A program made the translations under genes and the position numbers. From Amycolatopsis sp. NBC_00345 (GTDB lineage: Bacteria; Actinomycetota; Actinomycetes; Mycobacteriales; Pseudonocardiaceae): a stretch of DNA of 64,000 bases. The stretch lies in contig NZ_CP107995.1 of NCBI RefSeq assembly GCF_036116635.1, positions 6,696,001 to 6,760,000 on the forward strand, given 5' to 3'. Of the stretch, positions 16,128-23,944 are shown in pieces; positions within the stretch are counted from its first letter, which is position 1; each line of letters begins with the position of its first letter. The notes under the pieces are model-generated. The model was not told the origin of the DNA and did no database searches. It was given only the letters and a program-made list of their open reading frames with translations.

Positions 16128-16975
16128 TCCTTCTTCGGGTGGTTCACGTCGTACTCGTGGACCGCCGAGCGTTGGGTGCGGGTGCGGAGGAGGGCCTCGT
16201 CCGGCTCGTCGTCCACGTCGTTCAGGCCGAGTTCCACCGCGCGGCGGATCTGCTCCCGGTTTTCGCGGACGACCGAAGAGAAGAAGTCGTCGATGCGGGG
16301 GTCCAGCAGGACTTCCAGCAGCACCCGGAAGGACGTGTCCACGGCGGCGCGCACGATCTCGTCGTGGAAGGGCAGCCGCTTGAGCCGGCCCAGCTGCGGG
16401 TCCTCCGACAGCTTCTCGGTGATGATGGACCGCAGCTCGACCTTGTTCTCGTTCAAGGACTTCGCCAGGTTCTCCGGGTAGTTGCCCGTCTCCAGCACCT
16501 TCACGACCTCGTCCAGCACGGCGACGGTGATCGGCTTCTTGATGGCGCGCACGATCGGCTCGGACAGCTTGTCGACAAGCCGGTAAGTGAACTGCTCGCC
16601 CACGGCGCGGTCCGCGCCCCGGCCGATCCGGATGAGCAGCAGGACCACCACGAGCACGTGGTGCTGCGCGACGAAGGTCGGGTGCGCGATCGGGATCATC
16701 GCGAACACCTCGTACCAGTTGCGCATGATGAACGCGCCCCGCCAGCCGACCTTGCGCCAGCGCCAGAGGAAGTGCAGCAGGAAGATCCCGCACACCACGC
16801 AGTCGACGGTGAACAGCCATCGCCCGACGTCCCAGGTCTGCGGGGTGAGCAGCATGTACACCGGCACCCCGACCGAGACGAGGGCGAGCGCGAACATCAC
16901 CCAGTCGTCCACGTGCACGTTGCCGGGGAGGATCCCGCTGTTGAGCTCGTGCTCCCGCCGGCGGGTGGTGGTCAT
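16121..16975 (-). CDS. Membrane protein with voltage-sensor-like N-terminus, no pore domain
   Basis: 284 aa from ATG 16975, chosen for the perfectly placed GGAGAAGG; the frame extends to 17023 without an RBS. Four hydrophobic segments lie at residues about 25-130 (VMFALALVSVGVPVYML, WLFTVDCVVCGIFLLHFL, NWYEVFAMIPIAHPTFV, VLVVVLLLIRIGRGADR). The arrangement, a charged loop before NWYEV and an S4-like helix with arginines, resembles an ion-channel voltage-sensor domain. No selectivity-filter sequence (TVGYG) follows. Instead there is a long charged helical cytosolic region of about 150 residues. Possible role: ion-transport-related sensor; the function is unproven. The stop lies in the palindrome at 16082-16127. 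Confidence 0.7.
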   Translation of the reverse strand: MTTTRRREHELNSGILPGNVHVDDWVMFALALVSVGVPVYMLLTPQTWDVGRWLFTVDCVVCGIFLLHFLWRWRKVGWRGAFIMRNWYEVFAMIPIAHPTFVAQHHVLVVVLLLIRIGRGADRAVGEQFTYRLVDKLSEPIVRAIKKPITVAVLDEVVKVLETGNYPENLAKSLNENKVELRSIITEKLSEDPQLGRLKRLPFHDEIVRAAVDTSFRVLLEVLLDPRIDDFFSSVVRENREQIRRAVELGLNDVDDEPDEALLRTRTQRSAVHEYDVNHPKKDS

Positions 16976-17068
16976 GCCTTCTCCAGTGATCAACGGGGAT
17001 CGACGCGGTGCCGGCCCGATCATGGCACGTCACGGTGGCGCCAGCCGCGCGACACGGCGCCCGGCCCG

Positions 17069-17178
17069 GCCCCGTCACGGCCCTCTCGCGGCCCGGTCGC
17101 GGCGCTCTAGCAGCCAGGCCACAGCCCGGTCGCGGCCCTGTCGCCACCCGGCCGCAGCCCTCTCGCAGCCCGGCCGCG
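17069..17178. repeat. Ten-unit 11-bp tandem repeat
   Basis: Contiguous 11-mers, e.g. GCCCGGTCGCG (17091-17101 and exactly again at 17124-17134), GCCCTCTCGCG (17080-17090), GCCCTCTCGCA (17157-17167), GCCCGGCCGCG (17168-17178). Degenerate units probably flank it on both sides. It is non-coding, between the voltage-sensor-like gene and the GH8 gene. Confidence 0.85.
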
Positions 17179-17233
17179 GCCCCGAATGTCCGTTAACCGG
17201 CGGTCTTCGGGCGCCGCCGCGGGAAACCCGTAC

Positions 17234-17239
17234 TTGACA
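17234..17239 (+). promoter_or_regulatory. -35 element of the GH8 gene
   Basis: A perfect TTGACA; the -10 at the expected distance (around 17257-17263, ACATTCT) is weak. Confidence 0.45.
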
Positions 17240-17280
17240 GCGCAGGGCGACCGGCCACATTCTTTTCGTCACGCCGCCTC

Positions 17281-17299
17281 GTTAGGAATCTTTACTAAC
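17281..17299 (+). promoter_or_regulatory. Palindromic operator in the GH8 leader
   Basis: GTTAGGAATCTTTACTAAC, 19 bp, GTTAG/CTAAC arms, directly abutting the ribosome site AAGGAGA (17300-17306). It resembles the GTTAGGAAA-x-TTTCCTAAC palindromes found upstream of some actinobacterial secreted glycosidases (ROK/CsnR-type control). That assignment is from memory. Confidence 0.55.
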
Positions 17300-17313
17300 A
17301 AGGAGACCACCGC

Positions 17314-18510
17314 ATGCGCTCTCCCCGGAAGGCGGCCCTGCTGGCCGCCACCGCCGTGTCCCTGTCCGTGGTGGCGAGCCCCGCACAGGCCGCCACGCTC
17401 GCCCACCCGTTCCCGGCCCACGTCACCTACAAGACCGGCGTGCTGCCGTCCGCGAGCGCGGACAGCCGCGACGCCGCCGTCAAGAAGCAGTACGACTCCT
17501 GGAAAAAGGCCTACCTGCGCCAGGCCTGCGGCGGCTATCTGGTCTACGCCACCGACGACGCGCCCAACAAGGGCACCGTCTCCGAGGCACAGGGCTACGG
17601 CATGAACATCGTGCCACTGATGGCGGGCTACGACGCCGACGCCAAGGCGGAGTTCGACGGGTTCTGGAAGGTCGTCCAGGACCACCGCGACGGTCAGGGC
17701 ATGATGCAGTGGAAGATCGACGGCAAGTCCTGCAAGTACGCCGACGGCGGCACCCCGGACTCGGCCACCGACGGCGACCTCGACGTCGGCTACGGCCTCG
17801 TACTGGCCGACAAGCAGTGGGGCGGCTACACCGCCGCGGCCAAGGACTGGCTGGCCAAGCTGTACGCCGCCGACATCGCCCCGGACGGCCACCTCAAGTG
17901 CGAGGACGACGGCCCGGACACCGACACCCGCCCGTCCGACTTCATGCTCGACCACCTGCGCGCGTTCGCGAAGTACGACACCGCGCACGACTGGGCCAAG
18001 GTCCTCACCCGCACCGAAGCCGTGATCACCGAGTTCTCCGCGAAGTACTCGCCGGACGCGAACCTGCTGTCGGACTTCGTGGTGAACGCCGACAAGACCA
18101 GCCCCAAGCCCGCGCCCCCGGACTACATGGAGAACCAGCCGGACAACATCGTCGGCTACAACTCCGTGCGCGTGCCGTGGCACATGGGCACCGACGCGCT
18201 GGTGTACGGCGGCGCTGTGGCCACGAACGTCGCGAAGAAGGAGTCCGCGAGCTACAAGAGCCACGCGGGCGGCGACCCGGCGAAGATCTACCCGCACACC
18301 AAGCTGGACGGCACGCCGACGCAGACCGACGACCAGTCCGAGGTCGCGAACGACCCGGTCGGCGTCGCGGCGATGGCGGCGGGCGACCAGGCCTGGACCG
18401 ACGCGCTGTGGAACTACCTCGCCAAGAACCCGTACGGCGACACGTATTACGGCGAAACCGTGAAGATGCTGGTGTACGTGGTGATGTCCGGGAACTACTG
18501 GACCCCGTGA
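17314..18510 (+). CDS. Secreted GH8 glycoside hydrolase (endoglucanase/chitosanase type)
   Basis: 398 aa with a signal peptide at residues 1-27 (MRSPRKAALLAATAVSLSVV...AQA). The general-acid Glu lies in TVSEAQGYGMN (E91) and the family signature is ATDGDLDVGYGLVLADKQWG (catalytic Asp near residue 153). GH8 enzymes invert beta-1,4 links in cellulose, chitosan, xylan or lichenan; the sequence alone does not settle which. There is a good RBS and an upstream palindromic operator. A 12-bp hairpin follows the stop. Confidence 0.92.
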   Translation: MRSPRKAALLAATAVSLSVVASPAQAATLAHPFPAHVTYKTGVLPSASADSRDAAVKKQYDSWKKAYLRQACGGYLVYATDDAPNKGTVSEAQGYGMNIVPLMAGYDADAKAEFDGFWKVVQDHRDGQGMMQWKIDGKSCKYADGGTPDSATDGDLDVGYGLVLADKQWGGYTAAAKDWLAKLYAADIAPDGHLKCEDDGPDTDTRPSDFMLDHLRAFAKYDTAHDWAKVLTRTEAVITEFSAKYSPDANLLSDFVVNADKTSPKPAPPDYMENQPDNIVGYNSVRVPWHMGTDALVYGGAVATNVAKKESASYKSHAGGDPAKIYPHTKLDGTPTQTDDQSEVANDPVGVAAMAAGDQAWTDALWNYLAKNPYGDTYYGETVKMLVYVVMSGNYWTP

Positions 18511-18516
18511 AACGCG

Positions 18517-18554
18517 CGTGGGGCCCGCTCGCCCGATCGGCGGCGGGCCCCACG
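18517..18554 (+). terminator. Hairpin terminator after GH8
   Basis: CGTGGGGCCCGC (18517-18528) pairs perfectly with GCGGGCCCCACG (18543-18554), loop 14 nt, no U-tract. It lies just before the convergent DUF4232 gene end. Confidence 0.75.
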
Positions 18555-18562
18555 GCCGATCA

Positions 18563-19093
18563 TCAGCGAACGGGAGCGGCGCCCGCCGTCACGGCGCCGA
18601 CGTCCAGGCTGTGCGTGTCGACGGAGGCGTCGAGCGGGCCCTGGTTCCACGGCAGCGTGATCTGCGGGTCGGAGTCCACGCCACGCGGGTCGGTGGTGCC
18701 GGGCGCGGTGACGGTGACGCTCGAGGGCGTCACCTGGTTCTCCGGCGCCTCGATCCCGGTCCAGTGCAACAACATCGTGGCCGACTGGCCCGCGTCGATG
18801 GTCACCAGCGGCGCGTCCTCGGTCGAGGGCGTCACGGTGATGGCGTCGGCACCGGCGAGCGTGAGGGGCAGCGCGCCCTGGAAGTTGCAGCTCACCCCGG
18901 GCTTGGCGGTGAACTGCACGTACGCGTACCGCTGGCCGGCACCCGGGTCACCGGGCACCAGCGTGGTGTCCACCTGCCCGGCGGTGCAGCGGTAGTCGGT
19001 CGGCATCGCGGACGCCGTCCCGGCGCCCGCGAAAACCGCGGTGGCACCGGCGATCGCGGCCACGGCGGCGAGGTGGCGAAGTCCGATGGTCAT
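18563..19093 (-). CDS. Secreted DUF4232 protein
   Basis: 176 aa from ATG 19093, preceded by AGGAGGAA; the frame continues to 19324 but that part is not protein-like. The signal peptide is MTIGLRHLAAVAAIAGATAVFAGAGTASA. The mature part has the DUF4232 pattern with two Cys (YRCTAGQVDTTLVPGDPGAGQRYAYVQF ... GVSCNFQGALPLTL), probably disulphide-linked in an immunoglobulin-like beta sandwich. These are exported proteins of unknown role, common in Streptomyces and Amycolatopsis, often several per genome. Confidence 0.82.
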   Translation of the reverse strand: MTIGLRHLAAVAAIAGATAVFAGAGTASAMPTDYRCTAGQVDTTLVPGDPGAGQRYAYVQFTAKPGVSCNFQGALPLTLAGADAITVTPSTEDAPLVTIDAGQSATMLLHWTGIEAPENQVTPSSVTVTAPGTTDPRGVDSDPQITLPWNQGPLDASVDTHSLDVGAVTAGAAPVR

Positions 19094-19320
19094 GGTCAGT
19101 GTTCCTCCTGTTCGGCGAGCGGACGATCCGCCCGCCGCGCGACCGGCGGTGATTCTTTCAGCACGCGGCGCGCTCTTCCGTGAATATGCCCCGCCCCTGA
19201 TCGGATTACCGCCATAAGTGGGATTAGCCCCACGGAAGCAACCCTGAGTGTCCGCGGACGTCTTGATCCTGCAGGGGTCTTTCGGGCACACCGGCACGGG
19301 ACCGCCTTGACGAACCCGCG

Positions 19321-20808
19321 TCACGGCACGGGCTTGGGCTCCGGAATCGGTGCGCCGTCACAGCTGTCCGTGATCGGCCGCCCGTTTTCGAAGAACGTGA
19401 CCAGCTTGCTGGCGCACGGAATCTGGGCCAGCGAGGTATGCACGTCGTCCCCGACCGACAGGACCGAGCCGCCGATCCGCTGCTGCATTTCCAACGCGCC
19501 TTCATACGGCGTCACGGATTCGTAGCGGTGCCCGATGATCTGCAACGGGCTGCGGCCGGGCCGGTAGTCGATGTTCTTCCCGGTATACGGCCAGTCCACG
19601 CAACTGCCGGCGTAGATCGGCGCGTCGCCGACGGCCAGCGGGTAGCGCGCCTGCAGCGCTTCGAAGTTGCGCCACACCTGGTCCAGATCACGGCTGCTCG
19701 TGGTGTCGGCGCAGTTGACCGCGTGCTGGACGTACCGGTTCATCGTGTACGGACGCTTCTCCTCCCAGCCGAGCATGTCCGCGGCCGGCTTCCCGGCCTG
19801 CGCCGACGGCGCGGGGTCCTTCCCGGCGTGCACCGCGGCCAGAGCCGAGGCGGCCGCTCCCCAGCCCGGCGAGGTGGACCCCGCCTGGTTCTGCGCCCAG
19901 GTCCCGTTCAGCGTGCCCCCGTCGACCACGCGGGGATGGGCCGTCAGCTCGTCGATGATCGCGTGCTCGGTGGCCACCACCTGCTCCTCCGTCGCGCCCA
20001 GGTGGAGCACGGCGTCGCGCTGGGCCATCCAGCCGGCGAACCGGTGCGCGTTCGCGTCGAGCGCCTTCGTCTCCTGACCTTCGAACTGATCGAGGTCCAT
20101 CTCCGGCGGCAGCACCGAATCGATGGCCATCTTGTCCACGTGCTCGTCGAACAGGCTGCGGTAGGCGGCGCCGAGCGCGGTGCCCCAGGAGACGCCGAAG
20201 TAGCTGATCTTCGGCTCGCCCAGCGCCTCCCGGATCCGGTCGACGTCCCGCGCCATCGTGACCGCGCCGAGACTGCTGGCGAGCCCCGGGTCCTGCTCCT
20301 CGCAGCCGGCGTACTTGGTGGCCCGCCAGTGGATCACCTCGAACGCATAGTCCTTTTCGGACTGACCCGGTCGCTGCTCCGGCTGGCCGCCCAGCGCCTG
20401 GCAGTCGACCTGCGCGCTGTACCCGGTGCCGCGCGGGTCGAAGCCGACCAGGTCGTAGTACTTGGCCAGTTCGGCGAGCTTGCTGGTCCGGATCAGCTCG
20501 GGCATCCAGACGCCGGTGCCGCCCGGCCCGCCCGGGTTCAGCACCAGCACCCCGCGCCGGTGCGCCGGGTCGGACGCGGGAATCCGGTCCACCGCGATCT
20601 GCATGGTCCGCCCGTCCGGCTGGGCGTAGTCGACCGGCACGGTCACCATGGCGCACTCCGCGCTGGTACCGGCTTGTTTGGGCCACGACGCCGCCAGCTG
20701 CGTGCACGGAGTCCAGGTCAACGGCGATGCCGCCGCGTCGGCCGGCGTGGCGAGCCCGAGGGCCACCAACGCCACGCTCACCACCGCCGCCACCTTGTGA
20801 AGGGACAT
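19321..20808 (-). CDS. Secreted TAP/S33-type alpha/beta hydrolase with altered triad
   Basis: 495 aa from ATG 20808 with GAGGAGTG upstream. The signal peptide is at residues 1-26. It has NPGGPGG, DPRGTG and the nucleophile elbow GVSWG (S207). In the C-terminal TAP-like domain the position normally filled by Asp (DPxTP) reads YESVTPYEGA, giving Glu430, and the His segment is DDVHTS (H457) rather than GHG. It may still work with a Ser-His-Glu triad or have altered activity. Paralogue of the 3987-5456 product. A CRP-like TGTGA-N6-TCACA site is 160 bp upstream. Confidence 0.85.
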   Translation of the reverse strand: MSLHKVAAVVSVALVALGLATPADAAASPLTWTPCTQLAASWPKQAGTSAECAMVTVPVDYAQPDGRTMQIAVDRIPASDPAHRRGVLVLNPGGPGGTGVWMPELIRTSKLAELAKYYDLVGFDPRGTGYSAQVDCQALGGQPEQRPGQSEKDYAFEVIHWRATKYAGCEEQDPGLASSLGAVTMARDVDRIREALGEPKISYFGVSWGTALGAAYRSLFDEHVDKMAIDSVLPPEMDLDQFEGQETKALDANAHRFAGWMAQRDAVLHLGATEEQVVATEHAIIDELTAHPRVVDGGTLNGTWAQNQAGSTSPGWGAAASALAAVHAGKDPAPSAQAGKPAADMLGWEEKRPYTMNRYVQHAVNCADTTSSRDLDQVWRNFEALQARYPLAVGDAPIYAGSCVDWPYTGKNIDYRPGRSPLQIIGHRYESVTPYEGALEMQQRIGGSVLSVGDDVHTSLAQIPCASKLVTFFENGRPITDSCDGAPIPEPKPVP

Positions 20809-20966
20809 GCCACACTCCTCGAATGAACCCGCGCGCCGACGACTCGGCCACGGGAAATGGCCTGCGCGCCAACGGATCCCGGGGAAACCCCGCAGCCGGT
20901 CCGGCCCGCGGTGTACTCGTCCGGAAAGTCGGCGGGGAACGGCGCCAGGTTCTCGTCCGGTCGACT

Positions 20967-20982
20967 TGTGACCACGGTCACA
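20967..20982. promoter_or_regulatory. CRP/GlxR-like site
   Basis: TGTGACCACGGTCACA fits TGTGA-N6-TCACA exactly; the arms extend to 7 bp (TGTGACC/GGTCACA). It lies upstream of the TAP-like gene (minus strand) and downstream of the lipoprotein gene end. Confidence 0.6.
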
Positions 20983-21032
20983 GTCGATTCGCGTCGAGTC
21001 GGCGGCGGTTTCGCTCTCGGCGCGTAGCCCCG

Positions 21033-21602
21033 TTAGCCCGCCGCGTCGGGCAGCTTGGCGGGACAGTCGCCACCCGGGGTGGTGAGCAGCTCGAAGTGCC
21101 ACATCTCGTTGGAATAGACCTGGCAGAGGCCGTAGCGGGCGCCGTGCTGGATCAGCCAGTCATCCGCGCGGGTGGGACCGATGTCCACCGCCTTGCCGGA
21201 CACATGCTCCGACTTCTCCGGGGTGCTGACGAACCGCCGCGCCTTCTCGAGGCTGCCGTACTTCTCCACGCCCTCGTCGAGCAGGCGCTGCTGGTACGCC
21301 TGGCTGCGCCAGCCCGAGCTGATCAGGAATTCGACGCGGTCGCGGGCGTCCGCCGCCGCCTGCTGGACCGCGTGCAGCAGCGCGGGATCCAGCTTCCCGA
21401 CCGCCGGGTACTGCGTGTCGAACGGCGTCAGCTCACGGCCGTCCGGCGCGCCCCCATCCTCGACGGCGGGGTCACCGGACACTGAGGCAGAGCTGTCGGA
21501 GCTGTCGGAGCACCCCGCCAGCGCTACCACGGCGAGCACTCCCGCGAGCCCGGAAAGCACTACCCGGTAACGCTTTCTCGACAACCCCGCGTTGATCATC
21601 AC
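21033..21602 (-). CDS. VanY-type D-Ala-D-Ala carboxypeptidase lipoprotein (M15)
   Basis: 189 aa. The lipoprotein signal ends in the lipobox LAGC (Cys30), then a Ser/Asp linker. The M15B zinc site is visible: SEHVSGKAVDIG (His and Asp ligands) and EMWHFEL (His ligand, Glu catalytic). Membrane-anchored on the outer face, it would trim D-Ala from stem peptides during wall remodelling; a link to glycopeptide resistance is not shown because no vanHAX genes are adjacent. Two ATG codons in tandem (21602, 21599) could start it. Confidence 0.88.
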   Translation of the reverse strand: MMINAGLSRKRYRVVLSGLAGVLAVVALAGCSDSSDSSASVSGDPAVEDGGAPDGRELTPFDTQYPAVGKLDPALLHAVQQAAADARDRVEFLISSGWRSQAYQQRLLDEGVEKYGSLEKARRFVSTPEKSEHVSGKAVDIGPTRADDWLIQHGARYGLCQVYSNEMWHFELLTTPGGDCPAKLPDAAG

Positions 21603-21820
21603 CCCGGCCAGAGTGCCGCCGCCGTATCCCCGGACCGTCAGGTGACCGTCCTCGCCTGGTAACAGCTCAAGCGCCGAGCAGCGCCTCGCTCAGTGGCGTC
21701 CGAGAGCTGACCGGATCGGGCGGCCGACGGTTACCCTGGAGTGGGAATGTCTTTCACGTTTTGCGCTCGTCTTGACTACCGGTAGGCGAGTGCCGCCTCG
21801 ACTGGCAAGGGGGTCACGAC

Positions 21821-23233
21821 GTGGCGGGTACCGCGGCACGCAGATTCGTCGAGCTCAGCACCGGAGAACCGCCCGGGCCCGGCCGTGTGTTCATCCGGCA
21901 GGCGGTGGTGCTGGGCGGGAGCGTGGCCGGGCTGATGGCTGCGCGGGTGCTGAGCGAGCACGCCGACGAAGTCCTTATCGTGGAGCGCGACGGGGACAGC
22001 GCGGACGGCGAGCCACGGCCGGGTGTGCCCCAGGGCGGCCATGTGCACGCCCTGCTGCCGGCCGGGGCGGTGCAGCTGGAGCGGTGGTACCCCGGGTTCA
22101 CCGCGGAGGCGGTCGCGGGCGGCGCGCTCATCCCGCCGTCCGACGGCTCACTGACCCGGAGGTTCATGAGCGGCGCCGCCCGGCCGCAGGCGCGGGAGCC
22201 GCTGTTCCTGCTCAGCACCCGGCCGTTCCTGGAGGAGCAGGTGCGCCGCCGGACGCTCGCCATCAAGAACGTCCGCCAGGTGACCGGCCGCGTGGACGGG
22301 CTGGTCTTCGACGGGGACCGGGTGAGCGGCGTGAGCTACCAGCCGGAGGGGACCGGCGAGCCGGTCACGGTGGAGGCCGAGCTCGTGGTCGACGCGATGG
22401 GCCGGTCCAGCCGGCTCGGCGACTGGCTGGAAGGCGCCGGCTGGGAGCGCCCGCCGATGCGCCGGATGCCGATCAAACTCAACTACGCCACCGCGTTGTT
22501 CCGCTACGACGAGAGCATCACCGACTTCTACAGCGTCACCTCGCAGGCCGGCGCCGACGTCACCCCGGACGGGGCGGCCCGGATCGGCGGCGTCCTGCGG
22601 GTGGAGGGCGACCGCTGGATCATGCTGGTGTCCGGCTACGGCGACGACCGCCCGGGCCGCGACCGGCAGGACTTCGTCACCCGGTGCCGCCGGGACTTCC
22701 CGCCGGTGTTCGGCGACATCGCCGAGCGCGCGGACATGATCGGCGAAGTGCTGACCTACCACCAGGCCGACAGCCGGCGGCGGGACTTCCACAAGCTGCG
22801 CCGGTTCCCCGCGGGCCTGATCGCCACGGGTGACGCGGTCGCCTCGTTCAACCCGGTCTACGGGCAGGGCCTGACCTCGGCCGCCCTGCACGCCTCCTGC
22901 CTGTCGGCCTACCTGCGGGCCGAGCCGTCGCTGCGCGAGCCGGCCAAGGCGTACTTCGACCGGGTGCGGATCATCGTCGACGCCGCCTGGCAGATCTCCA
23001 CCTTCGCCGACCTCGAACTCCCCCACGTGGACGGGCCCTACCCGCCCGGCTACCGGCTCATCCGCTGGCTCACCGGCCGGCTGTTCACGGCGTCGCTGAC
23101 CGACGCCCGGACCGACGAGCGCCTGAGCCGGGTCATCACCATGCTGGCTCATCCGAACTCACTGGCCCGCCCGGCCACGGTGGCCCGGGCGCTGTGGATC
23201 ACGTGGACCCGCCGTCCCGAACCCGCGGCATGA
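21821..23233 (+). CDS. FAD-dependent oxidoreductase/monooxygenase
   Basis: 470 aa from GTG 21821 with AAGGGGG upstream. The FAD-binding Rossmann motif VVLGGSVAGLMAARVL is at residues about 29-44 and the second FAD motif IATGDAVASFNPVYGQGLTS near 340. The long N-terminal extension (about 25 residues) is unusual. It is related to geranylgeranyl-reductase/halogenase-like flavoproteins found in natural-product and xenobiotic metabolism; the substrate is unknown. It stands alone, with a lipoprotein gene 79 bp downstream in the same direction. Confidence 0.84.
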   Translation: MAGTAARRFVELSTGEPPGPGRVFIRQAVVLGGSVAGLMAARVLSEHADEVLIVERDGDSADGEPRPGVPQGGHVHALLPAGAVQLERWYPGFTAEAVAGGALIPPSDGSLTRRFMSGAARPQAREPLFLLSTRPFLEEQVRRRTLAIKNVRQVTGRVDGLVFDGDRVSGVSYQPEGTGEPVTVEAELVVDAMGRSSRLGDWLEGAGWERPPMRRMPIKLNYATALFRYDESITDFYSVTSQAGADVTPDGAARIGGVLRVEGDRWIMLVSGYGDDRPGRDRQDFVTRCRRDFPPVFGDIAERADMIGEVLTYHQADSRRRDFHKLRRFPAGLIATGDAVASFNPVYGQGLTSAALHASCLSAYLRAEPSLREPAKAYFDRVRIIVDAAWQISTFADLELPHVDGPYPPGYRLIRWLTGRLFTASLTDARTDERLSRVITMLAHPNSLARPATVARALWITWTRRPEPAA

Positions 23234-23312
23234 TCCGGACAGCCGGGGCCGATCCCCGCTCGCGCCGCTTAGGATCCGGGCACACTGACGCCTTCGAATC
23301 GGGAGAACGGCC

Positions 23313-23921
23313 ATGCGCGGCAAATCGATGGTCGCCGGATCGTGCCTGGTCACCCTCGCCCTGCTGAGTGGCTGCGGGAGCGGGAGCACGCCGGCGGCGG
23401 ACGCGCCGTCGACGCCGCCGGTGTCCTCGGTCGCGCCGCCGCAGGTGTCTTCCGTTTCCGCGCCGCCGGTGTCCGCGGCCGAGGCAAGCCCCGACCCGCG
23501 TGGCTGGGCCCTCCTGATGTGCCTGACCACCACCTCGATCTCCACGGCCCCGCTGGTCTTCGCCGGCTCGCCGCACGATGACCCCAGCGGGTTCGCCTCG
23601 CGGGTGCAGAGTTCGGCACAGCTCGTCCGCAGCGCGGTGACCTCCGTCGACTCGATCCCGCACACCGGCTTGGCCGACGTCGACGACATCGCCACCCGCC
23701 TGCGCCAGTCCGTCGACTCGGCCGCGCCGAAGATCACCGCGCTGTTCGACCAGGGCGCGGCGGGCTCGGACGCCGACGTCACCGCCCGCCTCGACCAGGC
23801 CAACGCGCTGCTCGCCGGCATCCATCCGGACGGCGGCGAGCTCTACGACGCGGCCCAGTCCTCCGAGACCATCGGCGCGGCGTACCGGAGCGCCACGAGC
23901 TGCCCGGTCCAGCGCCCGTAA
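23313..23921 (+). CDS. Lipoprotein of unknown function
   Basis: 202 aa. GGGAGAA precedes ATG 23313. The signal has the lipobox LLSGC (Cys21), then a Ser/Pro/Val/Ala-rich linker to about residue 60, then a helical domain with one Cys near its start (LLMCLTTTS) and one near its end (SATSCPVQRP) that could bridge. I recognise no family. It is probably surface-anchored. The end is followed after a short gap by the convergent encapsulin gene, with three tandem GGTCAGAC-like units between them (23935-23956). Confidence 0.75.
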   Translation: MRGKSMVAGSCLVTLALLSGCGSGSTPAADAPSTPPVSSVAPPQVSSVSAPPVSAAEASPDPRGWALLMCLTTTSISTAPLVFAGSPHDDPSGFASRVQSSAQLVRSAVTSVDSIPHTGLADVDDIATRLRQSVDSAAPKITALFDQGAAGSDADVTARLDQANALLAGIHPDGGELYDAAQSSETIGAAYRSATSCPVQRP

Positions 23922-23944
23922 GCCCCGCTCAGGCGGTCAGACGG

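Noticed and set aside
21033..21602. Glycopeptide-resistance cluster
   Set aside because: Only a VanY-type lipoprotein is present; no vanH, vanA or vanX-like genes or VanRS pair nearby.
21821..23233. Natural-product biosynthetic cluster around the flavoproteins
   Set aside because: No PKS, NRPS, terpene synthase, RiPP or halogenase-tailoring set accompanies the scattered oxidoreductases; each is paired with its own regulator.
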